Shown here: positions 28,243 through 36,969 of the stretch, in pieces
Layout of the letters: every line of letters begins with the position of its first letter
Position numbering within the stretch: position 1 is the first letter of the stretch
Assembly: GCA_024742705.1 (NCBI GenBank)
Contig: JANSXZ010000014.1
Span: forward strand, 25,123-89,122
DNA length: 64,000 nucleotides
Reading direction: 5' to 3'
Origin: Paracoccaceae bacterium
Lineage (GTDB): Bacteria > Pseudomonadota > Alphaproteobacteria > Rhodobacterales > Rhodobacteraceae
The notes under the pieces: model-generated
Seen by the model: the letters and a program-made list of their open reading frames with translations, nothing else
Told to the model about the DNA's origin: nothing
Databases searched by the model: none
Position numbers and translations under genes: made by a program

Positions 28243-29418
28243 ATGCCGGACCTGCCATTCAGCACCGAGGAATACGCCGACCGTCTCGCACGGGCGCGCA
28301 CCGCAATGGAGGCGCGCGGGCTGGACGCGATCCTTGTGACCGATCCGTCCAACATGGCATGGCTGACAGGCTACGACGGCTGGTCGTTCTATGTGCACCA
28401 GGGCGTGGTGCTGCGCGGCGACGGCGATCCGGTTTGGTGGGGCCGCGCGATGGACGCGGTCGGCGCGCGGCGCACCACCTGGCTGCCCGATGACGCGATC
28501 CGCGGCTATGACGACACCTACGTCCAGAACCCTGAAAAGCACCCGATGCAGGATCTTTCGCGGCTGCTGCGGGATCTGGGGCTGTCGCGCGCGCGCATCG
28601 GTCTGGAAATGGACAACTATTACTTCACCGCCGCCGCGCATATGTCGTTGCAGAGCGGGCTGCCCGAGGCGGCGCTGGCCGATGCGACCGGGCTGGTGAA
28701 CTGGCAACGCGCGGTGAAATCGCCCACCGAACTGACCTACATGCGCCGCGCCGCGCGGATCGTCGAAGCGATGCACGCGGTCATCCGCGATACCGCGCGG
28801 CCGGGCCTGCCCAAGAACGCGCTGATCGCGGATATCTACCACGCCTCGGTGGCCGGCGCCGACGGCCACTGGGGCGATTACCCGGCGATCGTGCCGATGG
28901 CGCCATCGGGGCTGGACGCCACGGCGCCGCATCTGACATGGGACGACAGCCCCCTGCGCACCGGCGAAAGCACCTTTTTCGAGATCGCCGGCGCGCACCG
29001 CCGCTATCAGTGCCCGCAGTCGCGCACGCTGTTTCTGGGCCGGCCGCCGCAAAAGTATCTCGATGCCGAAAAGGCCGTTCTGGAAGCGACGGCCGCCGGG
29101 CTGGACGCGGCGCGCCCCGGCAACCTCTGCGAGGACGTGGCGCAGGCGTTCAACGGCACGCTCAACCGCCTGGGCTTTCACAAGGACAGCCGCTGCGGCT
29201 ATGCCATCGGCCTGTCGTACCCGCCCGACTGGGGCGAACGCACGATGTCGTTTCGGGCCGGCGACAAGACGGTTCTGCAACCGGGCATGACGTTTCACTT
29301 CATGCCGGCGCTGTGGCTGGACGATGGCGGGCTGGAGATCACCGAACCGCTGGTGATCACCGAAACCGGCGCCGAATGTCTTTGCACCACGCCGCGCGCG
29401 CTGGTCGTGCTGGACTGA
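28243..29418 (+). CDS. M24-family creatinase/ectoine-hydrolase-like protein
   Basis: 391 residues with an N-terminal creatinase domain (ILVTDPSNMAWLTGYDGWSFYVHQGVVL) and a pita-bread C-terminal domain. Metal ligands of true aminopeptidases are not preserved: the FFEIAGAHRRYQCPQSRTLFLG block lacks the Asp pair, and GYAIGLSYPPDWGE replaces the HExP type. So it belongs with metal-free amidinohydrolases such as creatinase and DoeA. The N-terminus is very like ectoine hydrolase DoeA, but no doeB follows. It is joined to the otn operon two bases after otnI, which is unusual. Confidence 0.8.
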   Translation: MPDLPFSTEEYADRLARARTAMEARGLDAILVTDPSNMAWLTGYDGWSFYVHQGVVLRGDGDPVWWGRAMDAVGARRTTWLPDDAIRGYDDTYVQNPEKHPMQDLSRLLRDLGLSRARIGLEMDNYYFTAAAHMSLQSGLPEAALADATGLVNWQRAVKSPTELTYMRRAARIVEAMHAVIRDTARPGLPKNALIADIYHASVAGADGHWGDYPAIVPMAPSGLDATAPHLTWDDSPLRTGESTFFEIAGAHRRYQCPQSRTLFLGRPPQKYLDAEKAVLEATAAGLDAARPGNLCEDVAQAFNGTLNRLGFHKDSRCGYAIGLSYPPDWGERTMSFRAGDKTVLQPGMTFHFMPALWLDDGGLEITEPLVITETGAECLCTTPRALVVLD

Positions 29419-29443
29419 CACGCCCGGCGCGGCGCGCGGCGGC

Positions 29444-30775
29444 TCAGAGTTCGTCGCCCGCGCGGCGTTCGGCCAGCCGGATATGCGCTGTGGCGCCGAT
29501 CCGCGCCACCGGCGCCGGTGGCAGGCGGCGGGGCATGTCGGCCTGCCGCGCGCGGGTCAGCGCCGGCGAGTCGATGCCCAGCGCCAGTTCCGCCGCCAGC
29601 GCGCCGGCCAGCGTGCCCTTGGCGGTGCCCAGACCGTTCTGACAGCAAGCGGCGAACAGCCCCGGTTCGATCTCGCGCACCACCTGCACGTTGTTGCGGC
29701 TCAGGCACAGCCGCCCACCCCAGCGGTGTTGCATCTGCACGCCGTCCAGCATCGGAAAACGCGCCGCGAAGGCCGCGTCATGCGCCCGACATATCCGCGA
29801 CAGCCGCCTGTCCGACACTTCCATCGACGGATCGAAGGTGAACCGGTTGCGCACCACGATCCGGTCTCCGCCATGCCCCGAGACGCGCCGCACGGTGGTG
29901 CCCATCGGATCGGCCGGTGTCACGCCCCACCGCGCCGCACCGCCCAGCCGGGCGGTTTCCGACGGATCCAGCGCGCGGGTCATCGACGCATAGGTCATCA
30001 CATGCATCAACCGCCCGGCCATGTGGCCAAAGCTGTTGAGATGGCCGTTCACCGCCAGGACCACGCGCGGCGCGCTGACCCGGCCGCGCGGCGTGGTGGC
30101 GACCCAGACGCCCTTGCGTTCCAGCGCGATCACCGGGCTGAGTTCGTGCAGGGCGATCCGGTTCGATCGCAGGCCCCGCGCAACGCCGCGCACGAAAAGC
30201 GCCGGCTGGATCGTCGCGCTGCCGGGTGTGAACAGCCCGCCCCTGTAGTAGCGCGTGCCGGTCAGGTCGAGCATCTGCGCCGCATCCAGATGGCTGTGCG
30301 CTTCGCCCATTGCCGTCAGGTGTCGCGCATAGCTGCGGTTGTGCGCATCGCCGCGCGCGGTGGCGGCGGCGTTGATCTTGCCGGTCATGGCAAACGCCTC
30401 GGGATCGAGCCCGTAGGTTTCGGCCATTTCCCCCGCCAGCGCGATGCCGCGCCGGTTGTCGGCGGTCTGCGCCACGTCGGCGGAAACAGCGCCGCCATAG
30501 TCGTCCGAGGTGAGATCGTGCGGCAGATCGATCATGAACCCCGAGTTGCGTCCCGCCGGGCCGTCGCCCACCCGGACCGCATCGAGAACGACGATCCGGT
30601 CGCCCGGCGCCAGCTGCGCCAGGCGGTGCGCCGCCGCCAGCCCGGCGAAGCCGGCGCCCACGATCAACCAATCGGCGGTGATGGCATCGCGCAGCAAGTC
30701 GGGCGGATCGGGCGGCGGCAGAATCCGGTTCCACCCCGCCGGTCCGGGATCGCGCGGCAGGCGGGTGACGCGCAC
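29444..30775 (-). CDS. FAD-dependent amine oxidoreductase (DAO family)
   Basis: 443 residues. ADWLIVGAGFAGLAAAHRLAQLAPGDRIVVLDA is the Rossmann FAD site, followed by GPAGRNSGFMIDLPHDL; RWGGRLCLSRNNVQVVREIEPGLFAACCQNGLGTAKGTLAGALAAELALG is the C-terminal FAD contact. This matches glycine-oxidase/GbcB-like or YgaF-type oxidoreductases acting on secondary or tertiary amines. It is the last gene of a five-gene leftward operon and starts three bases after the MttB-like gene. Its partner reactions suggest oxidation of an N-methylated amine. Confidence 0.85.
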   Translation of the reverse strand: MRVTRLPRDPGPAGWNRILPPPDPPDLLRDAITADWLIVGAGFAGLAAAHRLAQLAPGDRIVVLDAVRVGDGPAGRNSGFMIDLPHDLTSDDYGGAVSADVAQTADNRRGIALAGEMAETYGLDPEAFAMTGKINAAATARGDAHNRSYARHLTAMGEAHSHLDAAQMLDLTGTRYYRGGLFTPGSATIQPALFVRGVARGLRSNRIALHELSPVIALERKGVWVATTPRGRVSAPRVVLAVNGHLNSFGHMAGRLMHVMTYASMTRALDPSETARLGGAARWGVTPADPMGTTVRRVSGHGGDRIVVRNRFTFDPSMEVSDRRLSRICRAHDAAFAARFPMLDGVQMQHRWGGRLCLSRNNVQVVREIEPGLFAACCQNGLGTAKGTLAGALAAELALGIDSPALTRARQADMPRRLPPAPVARIGATAHIRLAERRAGDEL

Positions 30776-30778
30776 CGC

Positions 30779-32329
30779 TCAATACTCCTGGTTCAAGGCA
30801 TCGGCCGCGGGGATCTCACGCTCGCGGCGGGCGATGAAATCGCACAGCGCCGCGTCGATGGCCGGATCGAGCGGCGGCTGCTCGTATTCGTTCAGCAGCG
30901 TCCGCGCCCGGATCAGCGCGCGTTCGGTGATCTCCATCGCGCCTTCCGCCTGCCATTGTTCGATCGAGCTGTTGTCGAACATCTCGGGCATGAAGAACGC
31001 CTTCTGGAACCGGGCCAACGTGTGCGGATGGCCCAGGTAGTGCCCGCCCGGCCCCACATCGGCCACGGCCGCGAGGGCCACGTCGAAATCGGACCAGTCG
31101 ATGCCCGCCGCCATCCTGTGGCCCATGGCGCAGACCTCGGCATCGACGATGAACTTGGCCGTCGAGCAATGCATCCCCGCCTCGTTCCAGCCGGCGGAAT
31201 GCCAGACATAGTTGGCCCCGGCCAACAGCACGGCATTCAGGGTCATTGCGCTTTCATAGCCGGCCTGAGCATCGAATGTCTTGGCCCCGCCCAACGTGTT
31301 CGATGTGCGCCACGGCACGCGGTAGAACCGCGCCATTTGGCCGATCATGAAGTTCATCAGGCTGATCTCTGGCGTGCCGGCCATCGGCGCGCCCGACCGC
31401 ATCGACACCGTCGAAAGGTAGTGGCCGTAAATCGCCGGGCATCCGCGCCGCACCACCTGGGTATAGGCCAGTGCGCTGAGCGCCTCGGCGTTCAGCTGCG
31501 CCACCGTCGCCGCTGTGGACGCGGGCGTGTTGGCCCCGCCCAGCACGAAGGGCGAACACAGTACCGGCTGATTGCGGCGGCAGAAGGCCCGCAGCGCGCC
31601 CAGCATGGTTTCGTCCCAGACCAGCGGCGAGTTGCCGTTGCAATTGCCGGTGACGACCGGGTGACGCTCGATGAAATCGGCGCCAAAGACGATGGCGGCC
31701 ATGTCCAGAACGTCTTCGGCGTTCTTCGGGCTGGTGGTCATGCCCATGAAGGTCTTGTCCGAATGCCTGATCGACGAATAGGTGATGCGCAGGTGGCGTT
31801 GGCTGATCGGGTGATCGTAGGGTTCGACAATGTGATGCGCGGTCGAATGCAGCGCCGGCAACATATGGCTGAGCTTGTGGAAGTTCGCCAGGTCGTCCAG
31901 CGTCGGGTTGCGCCGCACGTCATCGAGATCGCGCAGGTAGGGCGCGCCGGTCATCGGCACGAACATCCCGTGATCGCCGCCAAACGGCAGGTTCTTGGCC
32001 GGGTCGCGGGCGTGATAAGTAAAGGTTTCAGGTATCGTCGCGATCAGGTCGCGCACCAGGCCCCGGTCGGGGTAGACCATTTCGCCCACCACTCTGGCAC
32101 CGGCCCGCCGCCAGTCGGCCAGCGCGACCGGGTCGCGAAAGCAAACGCCCACGTTCTCCAGGATGTCCATCGACGCCGCGTCGATGCGCGCAACCTGGTC
32201 GGGATCCATCGGCTCGACCGGCGGCAGGCGCCGGTGCAGCGCCGGCAGCATGGTGATATCGCGGGTCTGGCGCTGGGCCTTGCGCGCGCCGCGGCCGCGC
32301 CGGACCGTGCCGGTGGCAACCGACGTCAT
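30779..32329 (-). CDS. Trimethylamine-methyltransferase (MttB) family protein, non-pyrrolysine
   Basis: 516 residues of the MttB/MtgB fold: a TIM barrel that transfers a methyl group from a quaternary amine to a cob(I)alamin protein. Recognisable parts are DAASMDILENVGVCFRDPVAL, NTPASTAATVAQLNAEALSALAYTQVV, PWRTSNTLGGAKTFDAQAGYESAMTLNAVLLAGANYVWHSAGW and DVGPGGHYLGHPHTLARFQKAFFMP. There is no in-frame TAG, so it is the pyrrolysine-free group that includes glycine-betaine and proline-betaine methyltransferases. No corrinoid protein or activase is adjacent. It overlaps the aldehyde dehydrogenase by ATGA. Confidence 0.88.
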   Translation of the reverse strand: MTSVATGTVRRGRGARKAQRQTRDITMLPALHRRLPPVEPMDPDQVARIDAASMDILENVGVCFRDPVALADWRRAGARVVGEMVYPDRGLVRDLIATIPETFTYHARDPAKNLPFGGDHGMFVPMTGAPYLRDLDDVRRNPTLDDLANFHKLSHMLPALHSTAHHIVEPYDHPISQRHLRITYSSIRHSDKTFMGMTTSPKNAEDVLDMAAIVFGADFIERHPVVTGNCNGNSPLVWDETMLGALRAFCRRNQPVLCSPFVLGGANTPASTAATVAQLNAEALSALAYTQVVRRGCPAIYGHYLSTVSMRSGAPMAGTPEISLMNFMIGQMARFYRVPWRTSNTLGGAKTFDAQAGYESAMTLNAVLLAGANYVWHSAGWNEAGMHCSTAKFIVDAEVCAMGHRMAAGIDWSDFDVALAAVADVGPGGHYLGHPHTLARFQKAFFMPEMFDNSSIEQWQAEGAMEITERALIRARTLLNEYEQPPLDPAIDAALCDFIARREREIPAADALNQEY

Positions 32330-33804
32330 TGCACCGCCTCGCCGTCGGCGGGATCGGTCAGATCGATCCAGATGGTCTTCAATTCGGTGTACTGGTCATG
32401 CGCGTGCAGGCCGTTGTCGCGCCCGCCGAACCCCGACTGGCCATAGCCGCCGAAGGGCGTGGCCATGTCGCCCTCACCGTAGCAATTGACCGTCACGGTA
32501 CCCGCGCGGATCGCCCGCGCGGCGCGGATCGCGGTGCGAGCATTCGCGGTGAACACGCTGGCGGCCAGCCCGTAATCGGTATCGTTGGCCAGCGCGATCG
32601 CCTCGTCGGTCGAAGACACGGTGAGCACCGCGAGGATCGGGCCGAACACCTCTTCGCGCGCCAGCCGATCGGTCGGCCCGACCTCGTAGACCTTCGGCGT
32701 TACGAATGGCCCCTGCGGCGCATCGCCGTCGCGCAGATAACCGGCGACCTTCTCCAGATGCGCAGCGTCGATCAGCGCCCCAAGCCGATTGGCCGGATCC
32801 AGCGGATCGCCCACCCGCCAGTCGCGCAGGCGGGCCGTGATGCGTTCGAGAAGCGGCGCCTTGACGTCCTTGTGCACGATCAGACGCGACGCGGCCGAGC
32901 AGTTTTCGCCCATGTTCCAGAACGCGGCCTGAACCAGATGCGCCGCCACATGTTCGAGGTTTTCAGCGTCGGCCAGCACGACCGCCGGGTTCTTGCCGCC
33001 GCATTCCAGAACCACCTTCTTGAGGTTGCTGTCGGCGGCATAGCGCAGAAAGCGGCGCCCGGTTTCTGTCGATCCGGTAAAGCTGACCATGTCGACATCG
33101 CCATGCAGGCCCAGCGCCGCGCCCACCTCGGCGCCAGTGCCCGGCAGCACCTGCAACACCCCGCGCGGCACCCCCGCCTGGTGCGCCAGTTCGGCAATCC
33201 GCAGCGCCGTCATGCTGGTCTGTTCGGCCGGTTTCACGATCACCGAACACCCCGCCGCCAGCGCCGGGCCGATCTTCCACGCAAGCATCAGCAACGGAAA
33301 GTTCCACGGCAGGATCGCGGCGACAACGCCGATGGGCTCGCGGACGATCAGGCTGAGCGCGTCATCGCCTGCGGGCCCGGTGCTGTCATAGATCTTGTCG
33401 GCGGTTTCGGCGTGCCAGCGCAGGCAATGCAGCGTCTCGGGCAGGTCGAGGGTTTCGCAATCGCGAATCGGCTTGCCCGAATCGAGGCTTTCCAGAACCG
33501 CGATCTCGCGTTTTTGACGGTCGATCAGCTTGCACAGACGAAGCAGCACCTCCTTGCGCGCGGTCGGGTGCATGGCCGACCATGCGCCAGCGTCGAAGGC
33601 CGCGCGCGCGCGATCCACCGCAAGCTCCACATCGTCTGGCCCAGCGCATGAGATCGTCGCCAGCACCGCGCCGGTGGCCGGGTTCAGTGTCGGCATCGCC
33701 GCACCCGATCCCTTGCGGAACCGCCCGTCGATGAAAGGGGTGGCCGGCAGATCGATACCGGCGGCGATGGCGGTGTATTCGGCGTGTGTCAGCAGATCGG
33801 TCAA
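32326..33804 (-). CDS. NAD-dependent aldehyde dehydrogenase
   Basis: 492 residues. LPWNFPLLMLAWKIGPALAAGC, SFTGSTETGRRFLRYAADSN, LECGGKNPAVVLADAENLE (catalytic Glu) and MGENCSAASRLIVHKD (catalytic Cys) are all present, with the C-terminal TPFGGYGQSGFG. It is near the gamma-glutamyl-gamma-aminobutyraldehyde / betaine-aldehyde group. In this operon it may oxidise an aldehyde produced by the FAD enzyme. It is coupled by ATGA overlaps to the MttB-like gene and to the DapA-like gene. Confidence 0.92.
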   Translation of the reverse strand: MTDLLTHAEYTAIAAGIDLPATPFIDGRFRKGSGAAMPTLNPATGAVLATISCAGPDDVELAVDRARAAFDAGAWSAMHPTARKEVLLRLCKLIDRQKREIAVLESLDSGKPIRDCETLDLPETLHCLRWHAETADKIYDSTGPAGDDALSLIVREPIGVVAAILPWNFPLLMLAWKIGPALAAGCSVIVKPAEQTSMTALRIAELAHQAGVPRGVLQVLPGTGAEVGAALGLHGDVDMVSFTGSTETGRRFLRYAADSNLKKVVLECGGKNPAVVLADAENLEHVAAHLVQAAFWNMGENCSAASRLIVHKDVKAPLLERITARLRDWRVGDPLDPANRLGALIDAAHLEKVAGYLRDGDAPQGPFVTPKVYEVGPTDRLAREEVFGPILAVLTVSSTDEAIALANDTDYGLAASVFTANARTAIRAARAIRAGTVTVNCYGEGDMATPFGGYGQSGFGGRDNGLHAHDQYTELKTIWIDLTDPADGEAVQ

Positions 33805-34709
33805 GGCGCGACTCCTTCGATTTCGGCGATAGTTCGGTCAAGCGTGCGGATCACCTGCGCCAGGGTGCGCCGGTCGTCCTTTGGCAGCGGCTGCAGGGGT
33901 TTGCGTGGCGGGCCACAATCGATGCCGCGCAGCGTAAGCCCGTATTTGATGCACTGGATGAAGGCGCCGCCTTGTTCCAGCACCCGCATCAGCGGCAGCA
34001 TTGCCGACATGATCGCCCGCCCGCGGGTGAAATCGCCATCAAGGACACAGGCCCGATACAATGCGATATGCGCCTCGGGGGCAAAGTTCGATCCCGCACA
34101 AACCCATGACCGCGCGCCCCATGCGAAGAATTCCAGCGCCTGGTCGTCCATGCCGCACGACAGCGCGATATGCGGGTAATCCCGCGCCAGCATGTGCAGG
34201 CGGTCGGGATCGCCCGAGCTTTCCTTGATCGCACGGAAGTTCGGCGACCGGCCAAGCCGGTCAAGACAATCGGCATCCATGCTCACGCTCATCCGGCCCG
34301 GATAATTGTACAGCATGATCGGCAGGTCGGCCGCCCGATCCACTGCCAGGGCATGCAGGGCGATCTCGCGGCCGTTCGGGCAGGCATAGGGCGGCGTCGC
34401 CACCAGCAGGGCATCGGCCCCCGCCGCGCGGGCCGCGCGGGCAAGGGCCACGCTGTCTTCGGTGCGGATGGCGCCGGTGCCGACAACCATCGGCACCCGC
34501 CCGGCAATCAGCGCGCCGACGCGGCCCATCATCGCCACCCGTTCATCCATTGTCTGGGCGTAGTATTCACCGGTTGTCCCGGCGACGATGATCCCGTGCA
34601 CCCCTGCCGCGATCAGATGCTCGACCGTCGCAGCAAGGGCGGCGTCGTTCACCGTGAAATCGTCGTGATAGGGGGTAACGATGGGGGTATAGATGCCTTC
34701 AAATTGCAT
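33801..34709 (-). CDS. Dihydrodipicolinate-synthase family aldolase/lyase
   Basis: 302 residues of the class I aldolase TIM barrel. IIVAGTTGEYYAQTMDERV is the substrate loop, MLYNYPGRM carries the proton-shuttle Tyr, and FRAIKESSGD the Schiff-base Lys. Family members act on pyruvate- or 2-keto-acid-type substrates, and this one in a catabolic operon is unlikely to be lysine-biosynthetic DapA. It lies between the GntR regulator (11-bp overlap) and the aldehyde dehydrogenase (ATGA overlap). Confidence 0.88.
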   Translation of the reverse strand: MQFEGIYTPIVTPYHDDFTVNDAALAATVEHLIAAGVHGIIVAGTTGEYYAQTMDERVAMMGRVGALIAGRVPMVVGTGAIRTEDSVALARAARAAGADALLVATPPYACPNGREIALHALAVDRAADLPIMLYNYPGRMSVSMDADCLDRLGRSPNFRAIKESSGDPDRLHMLARDYPHIALSCGMDDQALEFFAWGARSWVCAGSNFAPEAHIALYRACVLDGDFTRGRAIMSAMLPLMRVLEQGGAFIQCIKYGLTLRGIDCGPPRKPLQPLPKDDRRTLAQVIRTLDRTIAEIEGVAP

Positions 34710-35403
34710 CGCGGGTCTCCTTCTCGCCGACCAGAGCGACCGGCAGGGGATCGGGCCGGACGAACCGCTCCAGCCTGTCGCGGCTCAGATCCCAGTGTTG
34801 CAGCGTCAGTTCGGTCGCCAGATTGCCGTTGTGTTCCGCGATCGCCGTGATCATCGCGTCGTGCTGGGCACAGGCGGTGCGAACCAGCGCGTCTTCTTGC
34901 GGCGATGCCGGCCGGTAGAACGTCTGGCTCAGCCGGGTGTGATCGATCAGCAGCCGCGCCAGCGAGGCCACAAGATAGGGATTTTGCGCCATTTCGCCGA
35001 TCGTTGCATGGAACCTGTGATTTGCCAGGGCCGCTTCGCTGGCCCCACCCGAGCCGGTCGCATCGGCAAAGTCGCGTTGCGCCGCCTTCAGCCGGTCGAG
35101 CTGGGCCGGCGTGCGGTTCTCCGCGGCCAACCGGGCGATATTGGCGTAGATCATCGGCGCGGTCTGGAAGAACGTGCGCAGCACGGCAATATCCATCGAC
35201 GCGACCTTAGCCCCGCGATGCGCCAGGAGCTCGACAAACCCCTCGCCTTGCAGCCGTTGCAGCACCTCGCGCAGAGGTGTCCGCGACATCCCGTAGTCCG
35301 CGCTCAGCCCCGCCTCATCCAGATCGGCGCCAGGCGCCAGTTCAGTGGCGAGGATCCGCCGCCGCAGATCCTCCAGACAGTGGTTCTTGGACATCCGCGC
35401 CAT
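34699..35403 (-). CDS. GntR-family (FCD) transcriptional regulator
   Basis: 234 residues. MARMSKNHCLEDLRRRILATELAPGADLDEAGLSADYGMSRTPLREVLQRLQGEGFV is the winged helix, followed by a helical FCD effector domain containing LANHRFHATIGEMAQNPYL. It heads the leftward operon and probably controls it, along with itself, through a GTATACA palindrome 18 bp upstream of its start. The ATG at 35403 fits the family; the open frame continues 49 codons upstream without homology and is rejected. Confidence 0.9.
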   Translation of the reverse strand: MARMSKNHCLEDLRRRILATELAPGADLDEAGLSADYGMSRTPLREVLQRLQGEGFVELLAHRGAKVASMDIAVLRTFFQTAPMIYANIARLAAENRTPAQLDRLKAAQRDFADATGSGGASEAALANHRFHATIGEMAQNPYLVASLARLLIDHTRLSQTFYRPASPQEDALVRTACAQHDAMITAIAEHNGNLATELTLQHWDLSRDRLERFVRPDPLPVALVGEKETRDAI

Positions 35404-35420
35404 CGCCGCACCCTCGTTTC

Positions 35421-35437
35421 GTATACACCTTGTATAC
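35421..35437. promoter_or_regulatory. Candidate GntR/FCD operator
   Basis: GTATACA (35421-35427), three bases, TGTATAC (35431-35437): a perfect inverted repeat just upstream of the GntR gene. FCD-type GntR proteins bind TTGTATACAA-like dyads, so autoregulation is likely. It also overlaps the probable promoter. Confidence 0.7.
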
Positions 35438-35593
35438 ATTTGCGCGGCAAAGCAACCCCGTTCCGCAAGACCCCCGGCAAACCCTTCCTCCCAAGGCCCT
35501 CGACAAGTGCCCAAACAAATGCCCGAAACCCACTGGACACCACCCGACACCTCGCCTAAAAGCCTCTCACCCGAAGCCGCAAGCTTCTCCCGT

Positions 35594-35668
35594 GCCCGGG
35601 TAGCTCAGGGGTAGAGCAGTGGATTGAAAATCCTCGTGTCGGTGGTTCGATTCCGCCCCCGGGCACCA
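35594..35668 (+). tRNA. tRNA-Phe (GAA)
   Basis: A 75-nt tRNA with encoded CCA. The acceptor stem GCCCGGG pairs with CCCGGGC, the D arm is GCTC/GAGC, the anticodon loop is TTGAAAA giving anticodon GAA, and the T arm is GGTGG-TTCGATT-CCGCC. This is the common alphaproteobacterial tRNA-Phe. Its 3' half is the integration site of the island that follows, and remains intact because the element carries an identical end. Confidence 0.95.
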
Positions 35669-35669
35669 T
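35623..35669 (+). repeat. attL of the tRNA-Phe island
   Basis: The tRNA 3' half from ATTGAAAATCCTCGTGTCGG (35623-35642) through the acceptor end at 35669 is repeated at 53618-53663. The two copies differ only by a short indel in the T arm (GTGG... versus A...). Beyond the CCA the similarity continues weakly for about 25 bp (ACCAATAAAAACAATAACTTA versus a near copy). Confidence 0.85.
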
Positions 35670-35729
35670 AAAAACCAATAAAAACAATAACTTAGCAAAT
35701 ACTTTGCCAACAAGAATCTTCGTTTATAA

Positions 35730-35750
35730 ACTTAGACACACTTAGACACA
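35730..35750 (+). repeat. Tandem integrase arm-type repeats, left end
   Basis: ACTTAGACACACTTAGACAC consists of two copies of CTTAGACACA in tandem, just upstream of int. The same TTAGACA unit occurs twice beside the right att copy (53561-53568 and 53573-53579). Paired copies at both ends of the element are what arm-type integrase binding sites look like. Confidence 0.6.
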
Positions 35751-35766
35751 AAACTAAGGTGTTGAT

Positions 35767-36966
35767 TTGACCGAACTTTCACAAAATTCAAAAGTAGCGG
35801 TCAAGCATCTGCGCCGAGGACTGAGTCTCTTCAAGACCGGTCGTTCACCGTTCTGGCAGGTTCGTATCTATGACAATTTGAACCGTCGTTATGTTGTTCG
35901 TTCGACCAAAGAGACGAGTCGCCTTGATGCTGCAGAGGTTGCCTGGGAGTTGCTGGACGACTTCAAGGCGAAGCAGAACAGCGACAATGCTCAAACCAAA
36001 AAACGGTCCTTTGAGCATTACGCGCATCTTCTGTCTGAAATGTCTCGGGTCCAGAAAAAAGGTGGTCGCAACAAGTATGCATTCTCTGACGAGTACAAAA
36101 TTCTGTACCGGGAGGGGGATGGTGTTGTGTCATATTTTGGTAAGTACGATGTGGGGAAAATCACATCAGGCATGGTGCGTGATTATCTGGTCTTTCTCGA
36201 TAAGAGACGGGACAAACCCTTGGCGCCTTCGACCAAGGCAAAGCAATGCATGATGATACGAAAAGTCCTTATGTTGGCATTGGAAGACGGTCTGATAGAC
36301 ATCATTCCGACAATGCCAAAGCAAAGGACCGTGGACAAACCTCGCATCTCTTTCAGTGACAATGAGTATAGGAAATTACTGGAGGTAGCGCGTGCCTGTG
36401 CGGAACGCGGGGACACAGTGCGCGGTGTTCCGGTCACGCGCGAGCATTACAATCTCATCGTCTTTGCTGTTCATTCGTTTTTGCGCCCGACTGAAACCGA
36501 ACTCTTCGGCATTCGGTTCTGTGATATCGCAATCAAAGACGACCCGAAGCATTTGTTGATGACGCTTCAAGGTAAGACTGGATATCGGACCTCTGCATCG
36601 TTGGAAGCGGCAGTCGATATCTTTGAGAAGCAACGCGATTTGCATGTTGATTCAGACAACGCATCGTATGTGTTCATGCCAGAATACCCAAACCGGACGA
36701 CTGCTGTGAACACTTACCGTCGCATCTTCAATCATTTCCTGGACGAAGCAAAGTTGAAGAAAGACAAGGACGGCAATGTGCGCTCGCCATATTCGTTGCG
36801 CCACTACGCGCTACAGACGCGCCTGCGGAAGTCCGAGGGCAAGGTCAACATCTACTGGTTGGCAGAAAACGCGGGCACATCGGTCGAGCAGTTGGAACGG
36901 TTCTATCTCAAACGGATGGAACCCACAGACGAGCGGGTTCGGAACATTCAGTCGTTTGGGGACTGA
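35767..36966 (+). CDS. Tyrosine site-specific integrase of the tRNA-Phe island
   Basis: 399 residues. A non-conserved N-terminal arm-binding part is followed by a SAM-like core-binding domain (about 90-190) and a catalytic domain with Arg in HSFLRPTETELFG (near 240), SPYSLRHYALQTRL (the second Arg/His), and a C-terminal ERFYLKR Tyr near 379. The first His of the usual HxLRH box is Tyr here. The start is a TTG at 35767 with AAGG upstream; no ATG occurs before conserved sequence. It lies about 100 bp from the tRNA, and drives integration and, with a directionality factor, excision. Confidence 0.9.
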   Translation: MTELSQNSKVAVKHLRRGLSLFKTGRSPFWQVRIYDNLNRRYVVRSTKETSRLDAAEVAWELLDDFKAKQNSDNAQTKKRSFEHYAHLLSEMSRVQKKGGRNKYAFSDEYKILYREGDGVVSYFGKYDVGKITSGMVRDYLVFLDKRRDKPLAPSTKAKQCMMIRKVLMLALEDGLIDIIPTMPKQRTVDKPRISFSDNEYRKLLEVARACAERGDTVRGVPVTREHYNLIVFAVHSFLRPTETELFGIRFCDIAIKDDPKHLLMTLQGKTGYRTSASLEAAVDIFEKQRDLHVDSDNASYVFMPEYPNRTTAVNTYRRIFNHFLDEAKLKKDKDGNVRSPYSLRHYALQTRLRKSEGKVNIYWLAENAGTSVEQLERFYLKRMEPTDERVRNIQSFGD

Positions 36967-36969
36967 CAC

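Noticed and set aside
29483..32446. 987-codon forward frame opposite the FAD and MttB-like genes
   Set aside because: Composition is Arg/His/Gly-rich without motifs, while the reverse strand has two clearly recognised enzymes.
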